This document shows positions 43,134 to 51,347 of a stretch of 64,000 nucleotides of DNA, piece after piece (position 1 is the first letter of the stretch; each line of letters opens with the position of its first letter). Source of the DNA: Vibrio splendidus (GTDB taxonomy: Bacteria > Pseudomonadota > Gammaproteobacteria > Enterobacterales > Vibrionaceae); assembly GCF_001557875.1 (NCBI RefSeq), contig NZ_LNRF01000001.1:1364001-1428000 (forward strand). The letters run 5' to 3'. A model generated the notes under the pieces. The model did no database searches. It was given only the letters and a program-made list of their open reading frames with translations, and was not told where the DNA came from. A program made the translations under genes and the position numbers.

Positions 43134-44696
43134 ATGGGTACTAAAATTAATAAACTAGCATTAGGTGTTGGCTTATTAGCAGCTTCTTCAGCGGCAACAG
43201 CAGCAGAAAAACCAAACATTCTTGCTATCTGGGGTGATGACATTGGTGTATTCAACATCAGTGCATACAACAACGGTATGATGGGGTACGAAACACCAAA
43301 CATCGACCGTATTGCTAACGAAGGCGCACTATTTACTGACCATTACGGTCAACAATCGTGTACTGCTGGTCGTGCTGCATTTCTAACTGGTCAAGAACCT
43401 TTCCGTACAGGTCTACTGACGATCGGTATGCCAGGCTCTGACCACGGTATCCCTGATTGGGCTCCAACGATCGCAGACCTTCTTAAAGAACAGGGCTACA
43501 TGACAGCTCAGTTCGGTAAAAACCACATGGGTGACCAAGACAAACACCTTCCAACGAACCACGGTTTTGACCAGTTCTTTGGTAACCTTTACCACCTAAA
43601 CGCGGAAGAAGAGCCAGAGACATACTACTACCCTAAAGACCCTGAGTTCCGTAAGAACTTTGGCCCTCGTGGTGTTATCAAGTCAACTGCTGACGGTAAG
43701 ATCGAAGATACAGGCCCTATGACGCGTAAACGTATGGAGCACGCGGATGAAGAGTTCCTAGAAGAATCTCTAGCCTTCATGGAAAAAGCAGTGAAAGCTG
43801 ACAAACCATTCTTCATCTGGCACAACACCACTCGTATGCACGTGTGGACTCGTCTACAAGAGAAATACCAAGGTAAATCTGGTATCAGCATCTACGCTGA
43901 TGGCATGCTAGAACACGATGACCAAGTGGGTATCCTTCTAGATAAACTTGATGAGCTTAAAATCGCAGACAACACGATCGTAATCTACTCTACCGATAAC
44001 GGTGCCGAGACAGTATCTTGGCCTGATGGCGGTGCTACTTACTTCCACGGTGAGAAAGGGACAACTTACGAAGGTGGTATGCGTGTTCCTCAGCTAGTTC
44101 GCTGGCCTGGTACTATCAAACCGGGAACTAAGATCAACGACATCATGGGTCACCAAGACTGGATTCCAACTCTACTAGCAGCGGCTGGTGATGATAAAGT
44201 GGTTGAGAAACTAGCGTCTGACAAAGGTGCAACTTACAACGGTAAAAACTGGCGTGTTCACCTAGATGGCTACAACTTCCTACCTTACTTTCAAGGTAAA
44301 GAAGAGAAAGGCCCTCGTGATAGCATGCTTTACTTCTCTGCAAACGCTGAGTTAAACGCTGTACGTTGGAATGACTTCAAGATTTCATTTGCTGTAATGG
44401 AAGGTAACATCACAGATGCTGTACGTTTCCAAACGAACTGGCCTCAAGTTGTTCACCTACGTGCTGACCCATTCGAAAAAGCACCACACGAATCTGGCAT
44501 GTACCTACGCTGGATGGCAGACAACATGTGGTTATTCGTCCCAGTAGGTGGCAAAGTTCAAGAGTTCATGCAAACTCTTCCTGACTACCCAATGCAGAAC
44601 AGCCAAGTATTGAACCCAGGTAACTTCAACCAGAACGTTTACATGCTTCAGGGTAAACTTCAGCAACTAGAAGCGGCTGCAGCACAAGCTAAGTAA
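43134..44696 (+). CDS. Arylsulfatase, Cys-type, strongly codon-optimised
   Basis: The 520-residue exported enzyme (signal ending ATA, about residue 23) has the formylglycine signature YGQQSCTAGRAAFLTGQ (Cys about residue 80), metal-binding IWGDDIG and STDNGAE, and KNHMGD. It hydrolyses a sulfate ester after conversion of the Cys to formylglycine. Arg is almost always CGT, Gly mostly GGT and Lys/Asn AAA/AAC, far stricter than in the sister sulfatase at 41240 or other neighbours, which implies very high expression. It has its own terminator at 44733. Client of the anSME at 21666 by inference. Confidence 0.93.
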   Translation: MGTKINKLALGVGLLAASSAATAAEKPNILAIWGDDIGVFNISAYNNGMMGYETPNIDRIANEGALFTDHYGQQSCTAGRAAFLTGQEPFRTGLLTIGMPGSDHGIPDWAPTIADLLKEQGYMTAQFGKNHMGDQDKHLPTNHGFDQFFGNLYHLNAEEEPETYYYPKDPEFRKNFGPRGVIKSTADGKIEDTGPMTRKRMEHADEEFLEESLAFMEKAVKADKPFFIWHNTTRMHVWTRLQEKYQGKSGISIYADGMLEHDDQVGILLDKLDELKIADNTIVIYSTDNGAETVSWPDGGATYFHGEKGTTYEGGMRVPQLVRWPGTIKPGTKINDIMGHQDWIPTLLAAAGDDKVVEKLASDKGATYNGKNWRVHLDGYNFLPYFQGKEEKGPRDSMLYFSANAELNAVRWNDFKISFAVMEGNITDAVRFQTNWPQVVHLRADPFEKAPHESGMYLRWMADNMWLFVPVGGKVQEFMQTLPDYPMQNSQVLNPGNFNQNVYMLQGKLQQLEAAAAQAK

Positions 44697-44732
44697 TAAC
44701 TAGCTAACACTCAGCCTCCTAGTGAAGCAAAC

Positions 44733-44768
44733 AAAGCCGTGATAGCTCGAACGTTATCTCGGCTTTTT
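44733..44768 (+). terminator. Terminator after the plus-strand sulfatase
   Basis: AAAGCCGTGATA (44733-44744) pairs with TATCTCGGCTTT (44755-44766) with one T-T mismatch and is followed by a T run. Confidence 0.85.
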
Positions 44769-44996
44769 AGTATCCAATACAAAGAACATATAGGCGGAAA
44801 CCGTCAACTAATACAATTCATACCAAAGCTATCCGCTCATTTTTCAAAAATAAGAACTCACACTAGTCAATATGAACCTTGATATATGACCGTTGCGTTA
44901 AGATTTCGCAAATTTTTTCAAATCCTTATGACACGACTTGAATTGGAGTTCTTACCGTGCGATTGTAATTTAACTAACCATAACAACTGTATGATT

Positions 44997-45650
44997 ATGA
45001 AGACAATCCAAAGCATTGCCCTACTTTCAACTATCATTGCTGCACCAGCAGTATTAGCTGACGTTGAAATCCAAGTTCCATCAAGTGTTGATATTCTGGC
45101 AGTAAATGAAGCCAAGCCTGACCTAGATGGCAGCTTATTTTCATCTCATAAAACCCTCACCGTTCCAGATGGCCAAAACCAAATCGTATTCCAATATCAA
45201 CTTGCTTTTGATAAAGGTAACGACCGCGAGTTTGTTGATAGCGACGCTATTATTGCAACCTTTAGCACGACAAACGCCGTATTAACGTTTGATATGCCTA
45301 AATACCGTAATACCGCTGAAGCAAAGAAAGGCTTTGAGAACCTAGATTGGAAATTAGTTGATGAGAACCAAAATACAATCAGTGTTAAGCAAGACAAGCT
45401 ATTGAAAGATGGTATGCAGATTGGTCGTAAATTCCCTCAGGAAGCAAAGGAATACAACCAGAAAGGTGGTGTCGCTGCACTAACACTAGGAGCTAGTACA
45501 GGCACAGCTGCGACTGTAGTACAACCAGTCACTCTACCAGCAAAGATTGATGCGAATGCGGCGAATACTGCTGAAGAAATGCTGTATTTCTGGTACGAAA
45601 AAGCCGATGCTGAAACCAAGCAGAAATTCAAAGATTACGTGAACAAGTAG
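44997..45650 (+). CDS. DUF2057 (UPF0319/YccT-like) exported protein
   Basis: From ATG 44997 the protein has 217 residues with a typical signal peptide (MKTIQSIALLSTIIAAPAVLA). It matches the DUF2057 family: a beta-rich start (VEIQVPSSVDILAVNE), LTVPDGQNQIVFQYQ, and a C-terminal helix (AEEMLYFWYEKADAETKQKF). The function of the family is unknown; members are periplasmic. No good ribosome site precedes 44997 or 44991, and the frame stays open upstream to 44886, so the start is set by the signal peptide alone. A strong terminator follows. Confidence 0.85.
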   Translation: MKTIQSIALLSTIIAAPAVLADVEIQVPSSVDILAVNEAKPDLDGSLFSSHKTLTVPDGQNQIVFQYQLAFDKGNDREFVDSDAIIATFSTTNAVLTFDMPKYRNTAEAKKGFENLDWKLVDENQNTISVKQDKLLKDGMQIGRKFPQEAKEYNQKGGVAALTLGASTGTAATVVQPVTLPAKIDANAANTAEEMLYFWYEKADAETKQKFKDYVNK

Positions 45651-45671
45651 ATTAAGGTCTCTCGTTCAAAC

Positions 45672-45702
45672 AAAAGAAGCTGGCATTCTGCCAGTTTCTT
45701 TT
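45672..45702 (+). terminator. Terminator after the DUF2057 gene
   Basis: AAAAGAAGCTGGCA (45672-45685) and TGCCAGTTTCTTTT (45689-45702) form a 14-bp stem with one G-U and a TTC loop, followed by GTTTTTG. It could act on both strands. Confidence 0.88.
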
Positions 45703-45738
45703 GTTTTTGTTTAACCAAGACAATTTAGGCTGCGTAAA

Positions 45739-45897
45739 CTAAGCAGGATCAGTAGATAACACTTTGCCATCCACTTTTGTTGGCCACCCTAATGCTTTGT
45801 ACTCTGCTGCCAGCAAATGCGCACAACGACTAGAAACTCTGGTTTTAATCCAATCACCAAGCCCCAATACTTTATATTCCAGTACAGCCATTTTCAT
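45739..45897 (-). CDS. Possible small protein, 52 residues
   Basis: An ATG at 45897 (another in frame at 45891) opens 53 codons ending in TAG at 45739. The product (MKMAVLEYKVLGLGDWIKTR... ending KVLSTDPA) has balanced composition and no low-complexity sequence, and codon use is Vibrio-like, but the ribosome site is weak (CGGAATAG). A 76-codon frame on the opposite strand of the same bases reads less like a protein. I cannot assign a family. Confidence 0.35.
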   Translation of the reverse strand: MKMAVLEYKVLGLGDWIKTRVSSRCAHLLAAEYKALGWPTKVDGKVLSTDPA

Positions 45898-46081
45898 AAC
45901 AATTCTATTCCGCTTTATTTCAATTTATAAATCTAGCGAGGAAGTTATAGATATGGAAAAACAATGTATGTTCCAAAAGGAACACAGAAGCTAATTTTGT
46001 TGTGAAATACCCATTAAGTGTTGGTAAATTTAACAATAATGAGAGAAAAATTCGACTCAGTTCGCTCTTGTTATACACATG
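45898..46081. other. AT-rich spacer
   Basis: A+T-rich gap upstream of the small frame and downstream of the Crp/Fnr-type gene. I see no convincing terminator, promoter or RNA. Confidence 0.3.
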
Positions 46082-46798
46082 TTAGGACTTAATCTCAGTG
46101 ACAGGATCTCGTATCATCAAATTCATCGGTGAAATATGCTCATACAACCCCTCAACATCGGTTATAAAAACCTTCCCTCTTTGGGTCTTCACTAAGCCCT
46201 GTTGCTCAATACCTTTAAGCACCTCATTCAATCTCGGTCTCGAGATCCCTGTAATGGTGCTCAATTGAGTTTGTGAGATATTAATACTCACGGTCGCACC
46301 TGCAATATTGGTTTGGCGTGCAGCAAGTTCCAACAAGACGTATATGGTTTTCTGCTCTTTTTCATGAATCGAAGATAAGTAAGCCTGCATCCAAATAGAT
46401 TGCGCTTTGGTTCCACTGTGAAGTAGCCACTTATAGACCATGCACTTTCTCTCGGCGAGCTCTAAGATCTTATTAGCAGGGAAAAGTACCATAGTGATAG
46501 GCTCAACTTCTTCTGCCACAGCAAACAGTTTGTAGTCAGCATGAATAGACAAAGCGCCGATCCAATCTCCCCTTCCAATAATACCACCAGATAAGCTTTT
46601 CATATTTTCTGTAGAAAAACAGATTCCCGCGGAGCCACTCAAAATATAAAAGACACCGGGCAAATTCTGAAACTTTTGGGTAATTTCAATACTATGGACC
46701 CCTGTTTTGAGAACCGCAATGTCGATCAAGCTTTCTATCAGATCTGCTGACAATTCACATGGCCATTGTATTTGTTCACTGATTGTTGGTTCTAACAA
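46082..46798 (-). CDS. Crp/Fnr-family transcriptional regulator, TTG start
   Basis: The 238-residue protein has an N-terminal cyclic-nucleotide-binding-like beta-roll (about 25-130), a dimer helix (EKEQKTIYVLLELAARQ) and a C-terminal winged HTH (ISQTQLSTITGISRPRLNEVLKGIEQQGLVKTQRGKV). There are no clustered N-terminal cysteines as in Fnr, so no iron-sulfur cluster. The start is TTG at 46798, supported by GGAGGAGG nine bases upstream; no in-frame ATG is nearby. It is a monocistronic gene. Its targets are unknown; the CRP-like site at 42937 could be bound by it or by CRP. Confidence 0.9.
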   Translation of the reverse strand: MLEPTISEQIQWPCELSADLIESLIDIAVLKTGVHSIEITQKFQNLPGVFYILSGSAGICFSTENMKSLSGGIIGRGDWIGALSIHADYKLFAVAEEVEPITMVLFPANKILELAERKCMVYKWLLHSGTKAQSIWMQAYLSSIHEKEQKTIYVLLELAARQTNIAGATVSINISQTQLSTITGISRPRLNEVLKGIEQQGLVKTQRGKVFITDVEGLYEHISPMNLMIRDPVTEIKS

Positions 46799-47102
46799 TA
46801 ACTAGTTCCTCCTCCGATAGTCTTCATACAGCATTGACACGGTATTTCTCCGCGTTACTTAAATGTAGCTCATTACAACTACAACACTGTATTTCCCTCT
46901 AAATAAAATCATAGTTCTTAGTATCTTAATTCATTTATCTAGCTTAAAAACCAATAAAAATGACCTACACTTGTTGGTCCTTTAGGTGCTTCTAACTTTA
47001 ATTGGATACAAAATTCAACCCTAAATACAAAGCCCTTATGCATACGGGCTTTGAGTAATAGCTATCTTGTTGACTAATGTCGAATGAAACAGATTCTGCT
47101 CA
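46799..47102. other. Intergenic region upstream of the Crp/Fnr-type gene
   Basis: About 300 bases of A+T-rich DNA holding the promoter of the minus-strand regulator and, near its right end, the terminator of the acetyltransferase gene at 47028. Nothing else is recognisable. Confidence 0.35.
47028..47053 (-). terminator. Terminator after the GNAT gene
   Basis: CAAAGCCC (47028-47035) and GGGCTTTG (47046-47053) form a perfect 8-bp stem; on the minus strand it is followed by TATTT. It lies 50 bases past the stop at 47103. Confidence 0.75.
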
Positions 47103-47600
47103 CTAACATTGATAATCAGGCCTAATTCTAGACATAAGTAACATATCGATGTACTTACCCGCTTTGAATGTACTCAGCCTTTTGGTGCCTTCTAACTGAA
47201 AGCCTGCGCGTTCGTACAGAGCAATAGCGGCGTGGTTATCAGCATGAACCTCTAACTCAAGTCGAACGAGGTTAAGCCAATTATCGGATTGATTAATCGC
47301 TTCTTGCATTAACGCTTGACCAACCCCTTTGCCGTGTATATCCGGGTTAATCGCTATCGCAAGGCCAGCACAATGTTTGTCTCTCACCTTGGTGGTCATG
47401 AATAAAGTAATATGGCCTACTGCTTTGCCAGACACTTCAGCAACCAAAGTGAAATGGTCTGAATGACCAAACAGCCGATCTACCTGATCAGAGCTAAGGA
47501 AAGGCTTTTGTGACGTATTTTCTGATACTGATGGGTGTCGATAGATATCAAACATATCTTGGCTATCTGTCGTTTCAAGGTGTCTTATTTGTATTTCCAA
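47103..47600 (-). CDS. GNAT-family N-acetyltransferase
   Basis: The 165-residue protein shows the GNAT core: AVGHITLFMTTK (beta-4), the acetyl-CoA loop INPDIHGKGVGQALMQEA (Q/R-x-x-G-x-G/A type, here HGKGVG) and YERAGFQLEGTKRLSTFKAGKYIDMLLM at the end, as in RimJ/RimL-like or YhhY-like enzymes. The start is TTG at 47600 with AAGGAAG five bases upstream. The substrate is unknown. Confidence 0.9.
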   Translation of the reverse strand: MEIQIRHLETTDSQDMFDIYRHPSVSENTSQKPFLSSDQVDRLFGHSDHFTLVAEVSGKAVGHITLFMTTKVRDKHCAGLAIAINPDIHGKGVGQALMQEAINQSDNWLNLVRLELEVHADNHAAIALYERAGFQLEGTKRLSTFKAGKYIDMLLMSRIRPDYQC

Positions 47601-47619
47601 AGCGCTTCCTTATATATTA

Positions 47620-47657
47620 TTTCTATCCATAATCTAATTTTATATTACGGATAGAAA
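47620..47657. repeat. Inverted repeat upstream of the GNAT gene
   Basis: TTTCTATCC (47620-47628) and GGATAGAAA (47649-47657) are perfect inverted 9-mers with a 20-base A+T-rich middle, starting 20 bases before the GNAT start codon. This could be an operator or 5' leader hairpin. Confidence 0.5.
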
Positions 47658-47660
47658 CGA

Positions 47661-47690
47661 GCACCTACAACTCTTAATAGCTGTAAGTGC
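47661..47690 (-). terminator. Weak hairpin after the DUF2860-type gene
   Basis: GCACCTACA (47661-47669) and TGTAAGTGC (47682-47690) pair over 9 bp with one wobble. On the minus strand only TCGTTTC follows, so it is a weak terminator candidate. Confidence 0.4.
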
Positions 47691-47763
47691 AAGAAATATT
47701 TAAACAAATAGAAACGCTGAGCCTAAGAAACTACTTTAATTAGTTTTTTACGTAGTGTGAATA

Positions 47764-48747
47764 TCAGAATTTATAGTCCACACCAACGCTTGTGAATACT
47801 TGTTCTGAATTATAAAAGTCGATATTTGAATCAATAGATCTTAAGCCAAGTAACGTGACAAACGACCAATCTTTATAGCCCATCAAGCCACCAAACTCGT
47901 ACGCTAAAAAGGCACCATATTCATTATCTTCGCGCGCTTTACCATAAATAGGGTTGGCTTCATCGTACTCACGATCACTAGCATCGAGCGTAACAACGAA
48001 ACCATGACGGCCGATTCGCTTAGCGTAGTTTAATTCTATGCCATAGCTATCGAAGCTGAGTGCTCCGCCTTCTGCGTCTGAGTGGAAATACACCATTGAA
48101 GGAACAAATAGACCTGCTTGGTTTGGCAAGATAAAGCGGTACCCTGCTTTGGCGTATACATAGGTTCTTTCTCTATCCAGCAACACAGCTTCTTCCGGAG
48201 ATAAGCCTTGGCTACCAGATAACTCTTCATCAACATCAGATTGCCCAAATGCGAGATCCGTTCGAAAACCAGTGCCACCAATATTAGTCAGTTGTAACCG
48301 TCCAACATTACCTTTGACATCAGTTTCGTTTCTATTCATACCAACGGCATAAGGATCTGACCAAGCCTTACCAGAAATAAGTGTCGGTAACACAGACAAA
48401 TCCATTATGGTGCCACCTGAGAGTTGGTATCGATAACCAATCTCAAACGCAATAGTACCTGTCGCAATATCTTCTCGCGTCGTACCCGCATAAACTTGAT
48501 GGGTTAGGGATTCACCGAAGGTATATTGAACTGTTCCTAAAAAGCCGAGTAAGCCTTGGTTCTCGCTGTTCCCTTCCTTAGTGTTGCATGCTTGATTAGA
48601 ATCTTGTTCAGTACTCAAATTACTACTGTCAGAGTAGAAACCGGCCAAAACACTGAAGTTACCGCTGAAGCCTTCATTTGGAGCAAGGCCACTGTAAGCA
48701 GGCATTGAAGCCAATGCAGAAAATACAACTGGTAAAGAAAATCTCAT
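47764..48747 (-). CDS. DUF2860-type outer membrane beta-barrel protein
   Basis: I start at ATG 48747, giving 327 residues with a signal peptide (MRFSLPVVFSALASMPAYSG); the frame extends upstream to 48810 without a ribosome site. The mature protein alternates amphipathic strands (GTIAFEIGYRYQLSGGTIMDLSV, YVYAKAGYRFIL, YGIELNYAKRIGRHGFVVTLDA) and ends in VGVDYKF, the C-terminal Phe of outer membrane barrels. It resembles the DUF2860 family common in Vibrio, with no known function. Confidence 0.8.
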   Translation of the reverse strand: MRFSLPVVFSALASMPAYSGLAPNEGFSGNFSVLAGFYSDSSNLSTEQDSNQACNTKEGNSENQGLLGFLGTVQYTFGESLTHQVYAGTTREDIATGTIAFEIGYRYQLSGGTIMDLSVLPTLISGKAWSDPYAVGMNRNETDVKGNVGRLQLTNIGGTGFRTDLAFGQSDVDEELSGSQGLSPEEAVLLDRERTYVYAKAGYRFILPNQAGLFVPSMVYFHSDAEGGALSFDSYGIELNYAKRIGRHGFVVTLDASDREYDEANPIYGKAREDNEYGAFLAYEFGGLMGYKDWSFVTLLGLRSIDSNIDFYNSEQVFTSVGVDYKF

Positions 48748-48868
48748 ATTTACATCCACTACTTGAATAATCATAAAGTAACTATAAGCAATAAAGCGGA
48801 GTAATAACAATCATTTAACAATATAAGCCTATCTGCTTGGAGCATTCGATATAGCTAACCCTAGGCTC

Positions 48869-48892
48869 AAAGGCACAAAGGCACAAAGGCAC
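48869..48892 (+). repeat. Tandem octamer AAAGGCAC x3 upstream of the fasciclin gene
   Basis: Three perfect copies of the 8-base unit AAAGGCAC, preceded by a partial unit (GGCTC), lie 76 bases before the fasciclin start codon. Short tandem repeats of this kind can change copy number by slippage. Confidence 0.7.
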
Positions 48893-48967
48893 AACAAATT
48901 GATCTATCACGATTGAGCTTTCGTAATATCTCTCGAAAATAACGGACAAAACTCAAAGGATGACAAT

Positions 48968-49465
48968 ATGTTTAATAAATTGATCAAAACCATGTCAGTG
49001 CTCGTTGCGACGCTTCTTTTTACGGCTTTTGCTCACGCTGATCACCACGGAATGAAGAAAGACATCGTTGACGTGGCGGCTGAAAACGGCTCTTTCAATA
49101 CTTTGGTCGCTGCAGTAAAAGCGGCAGGCTTGGTTGAAACATTGAAAGGAGATGGTCCCTTCACTGTGTTTGCGCCAACAGATGAAGCGTTCGCTGCACT
49201 ACCAGAAGGAACGGTGGATATGCTGTTAAAACCAGAGAATAAAGACAAGTTAGTTGCAGTACTTACTTATCATGTCGTACCTGGGAAGATTATGGCGGCT
49301 GAAGTAACGAAACTGAACAGTGCAGTAACAGTCCAAGGTGAAGCGGTAATGATTGGAATCGATCATGGCAGTGTGATGATAAACAACGCCAAAGTCGTGA
49401 TGCCGGACGTTGACGCGAGCAATGGCGTCATCCACGTGATTGATGCGGTGCTGCTACCAAAGTAA
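48968..49465 (+). CDS. Secreted fasciclin (FAS1) domain protein
   Basis: The 165-residue protein has a signal peptide (residues 1-24, ending AHA) and a single FAS1 domain with H1 box [24 protein letters not shown] and H2 box [21 protein letters not shown]1 proteins mediate adhesion or act in the periplasm; single-domain bacterial forms are common. AAAGGATG precedes the ATG. It is a monocistronic gene with a terminator at 49506. Confidence 0.93.
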   Translation: MFNKLIKTMSVLVATLLFTAFAHADHHGMKKDIVDVAAENGSFNTLVAAVKAAGLVETLKGDGPFTVFAPTDEAFAALPEGTVDMLLKPENKDKLVAVLTYHVVPGKIMAAEVTKLNSAVTVQGEAVMIGIDHGSVMINNAKVVMPDVDASNGVIHVIDAVLLPK

Positions 49466-49505
49466 TTAATAGTTATCGCTAGTAAGAAGCCTTCAAAAAT
49501 CCTTT

Positions 49506-49532
49506 AAAGGGTGTGACCACTTCGCACCCTTT
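49506..49532 (+). terminator. Terminator after the fasciclin gene
   Basis: AAAGGGTG (49506-49513) and CACCCTTT (49525-49532) form a perfect stem followed by a T-rich tract. The convergent small membrane-protein gene ends 15 bases further on. Confidence 0.75.
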
Positions 49533-49546
49533 TCTTCTTCCACCTG

Positions 49547-49843
49547 TTACATAAACAAGCGCCCGAATATCAGAAATGCCGCCATCGATACCACTTTAGT
49601 GAAGACCACCACCCAGATGCAATCACCAATACCAGAGTGAGTCGCTTTCCCAAGTAGGAACACAAACAGAATCAACCCTAACACCCATCCCACCGTCGGA
49701 ATCAATGACACCAAAGCAACGATTACAGCAATAGTAAGAAGGGATTTAAAATCTGCGACCACGAAAGACATTTTAGAGGCTATATACATGCAACATGCGG
49801 TGATTAATGCGTCCATTACAAACGCTAAAGCTTCAATTCCCAC
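49547..49843 (-). CDS. Small membrane protein, 98 residues
   Basis: The protein starts at GTG 49843 (AAGGAAG six bases upstream) and has three hydrophobic segments (about 8-25, 35-62 and 70-95). I do not recognise a family. It has no close operon partner. Confidence 0.6.
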   Translation of the reverse strand: MGIEALAFVMDALITACCMYIASKMSFVVADFKSLLTIAVIVALVSLIPTVGWVLGLILFVFLLGKATHSGIGDCIWVVVFTKVVSMAAFLIFGRLFM

Positions 49844-49974
49844 TTTACTTCCTTCACTGATATTAATTGAAGTGAATATTATCTCTAAAGTGATGAATTT
49901 TCTTTAAGAAGAGAACAGAAAGCTGGTGAAAACTGTAACAAAAATAAGATTACCATTCGTCTGAACGCAAAGAT

Positions 49975-50232
49975 TTATTTGTTCGAGTCTTCTAAGCCTT
50001 TGACCAGTGCCCCCGACCGAGTCTGATTTGCTTTTTGATAGGCATCGAAGCCATCTTCGCTTTTACCTCCGAACAAACAAAGAAACGAGTTGATGACGAA
50101 TGAAAAGAATGAGATGACGACAACAAAGAGAGGAAATAGCCCCGACACCCCAGCATCTAAGGCAAGAACGCCAACAGCGAAGGACAACATCGACACCAAT
50201 GTATATAGTTTAGATCTACTCACATGACTCAT
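49975..50232 (-). CDS. Small membrane protein, 85 residues
   Basis: I choose ATG 50232, which has AGGAG eight bases upstream; a GTG at 50241 is less likely. The product has two hydrophobic helices (about 10-28 and 32-55) and a charged C-terminal tail (GGKSEDGFDAYQKANQ). Family unknown. Confidence 0.6.
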   Translation of the reverse strand: MSHVSRSKLYTLVSMLSFAVGVLALDAGVSGLFPLFVVVISFFSFVINSFLCLFGGKSEDGFDAYQKANQTRSGALVKGLEDSNK

Positions 50233-50393
50233 GAACAACACTCCTTGTATTCATTCAATGTTTAGATTAGACAAATTATCTTGCACACAATTTGAACTCA
50301 TCGACAATATCAATAGATCAGGAAAAGTTATCCTTAAAAAGGTTCATTAATATTTCAAACTCGATTTCTGTATTCCAACGAACACTAACCCAC

Positions 50394-50861
50394 CTATTCA
50401 ACTACTTTTTCCATCACGTAATTGGTTAGCTTTACGCCACGCATTTCGACTTCCTGTTCATTTACTACCTTAAAGCCAAGGTGCTCATAAAAAGGCCTTG
50501 CGGTAATACTTACTTCAGAGAAATACCTCGATACGCCACGAACTCGACCCACAGTGAAAACATGTTCCATCAACGCTTTCCCTACACCCTTTCCTTGATA
50601 TTCATGGTGACAGAAAAAATGGTCAATCAAGCCATTGGGTTGCAGGTCAGTATAGCCAACAACGCAACCATCGAGCTCAGCCACAAAGGGTTGTAACCCA
50701 TTCATACGCTTTTGCCATAACGCAAAGTCAAAGCTACTGGGTGCCCAAGCTTCTACTTGCTGTTGAGAATAATCTCGAACATTCACGTTACGTACGGTAT
50801 GAAAGAAGATCTCCCACAGTGCTTTGTCATCACTCGTTTGATAATTTCGAATTCTAACCAC
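50394..50861 (-). CDS. GNAT-family N-acetyltransferase
   Basis: The 155-residue protein has a GNAT core: VAELDGCVVGYTDL, the acetyl-CoA loop HHEYQGKGVGKALMEHV, and the C-terminal FYEHLGFKVVNEQEVEMRGVKLTNYVMEK typical of ElaA/YafP-like acetyltransferases. It starts at GTG 50861 with AAGGAG six bases upstream. The substrate is unknown. Confidence 0.9.
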   Translation of the reverse strand: MVRIRNYQTSDDKALWEIFFHTVRNVNVRDYSQQQVEAWAPSSFDFALWQKRMNGLQPFVAELDGCVVGYTDLQPNGLIDHFFCHHEYQGKGVGKALMEHVFTVGRVRGVSRYFSEVSITARPFYEHLGFKVVNEQEVEMRGVKLTNYVMEKVVE

Positions 50862-50965
50862 GACATACTCCTTTTTGTCTTAAGTTCTTTCAGAGGTGCA
50901 AATAAACAGCTGAATCAACAGGCTCTATAATCCAAACTCAACAACCTCAGCTTTCGAGCAAGAGA

Positions 50966-51280
50966 TCAACGATAAAACACAGCCAACCAGATCGTCACCA
51001 TATCTTTGGCTGTACCAATAACCTTGTGCTTTTCTCGCGCAGCAATGTTGATGTAATCTCCTTTAGACAAGGTAACAACACGCCCCTCTTCAAACTCGAT
51101 GACGCCTTGACCTTCGAGCACCATTACCCATTCATTCTCATCTTGGTTGTACCACCCCTCTTCTGGTGAACTGTGTCCATGTGACAGAATTCGCTCAATT
51201 CGAATATTCTCGTTACTAATGAGAGCGTTGAACATCTCATTGGGCAGCGACGAAGGGATATCAGCGTAGATATTTGGCAT
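50966..51280 (-). CDS. Cupin-domain protein
   Basis: The 104-residue protein is one cupin barrel: the first motif HGHSSPEEGWYNQDENEWVMVLEGQG keeps the His and Glu metal ligands (HSS...E), and the second, GDYINIAAREKHKV, keeps a His. AGGAG precedes the ATG. Small cupins of this type ('cupin, EVF-W-like') are common; the reaction is unknown. Confidence 0.88.
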   Translation of the reverse strand: MPNIYADIPSSLPNEMFNALISNENIRIERILSHGHSSPEEGWYNQDENEWVMVLEGQGVIEFEEGRVVTLSKGDYINIAAREKHKVIGTAKDMVTIWLAVFYR

Positions 51281-51347
51281 CGAGCTCTCCTAAATCTTGA
51301 ATCATCGTCATGCGGTGTACTTTATTGCGTAGCAACAGATTCAAACT

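Noticed and set aside
45764-45994. 76-codon plus-strand frame
   Set aside because: Its translation is not protein-like, it lacks a ribosome site, and it overlaps a better minus-strand small frame.
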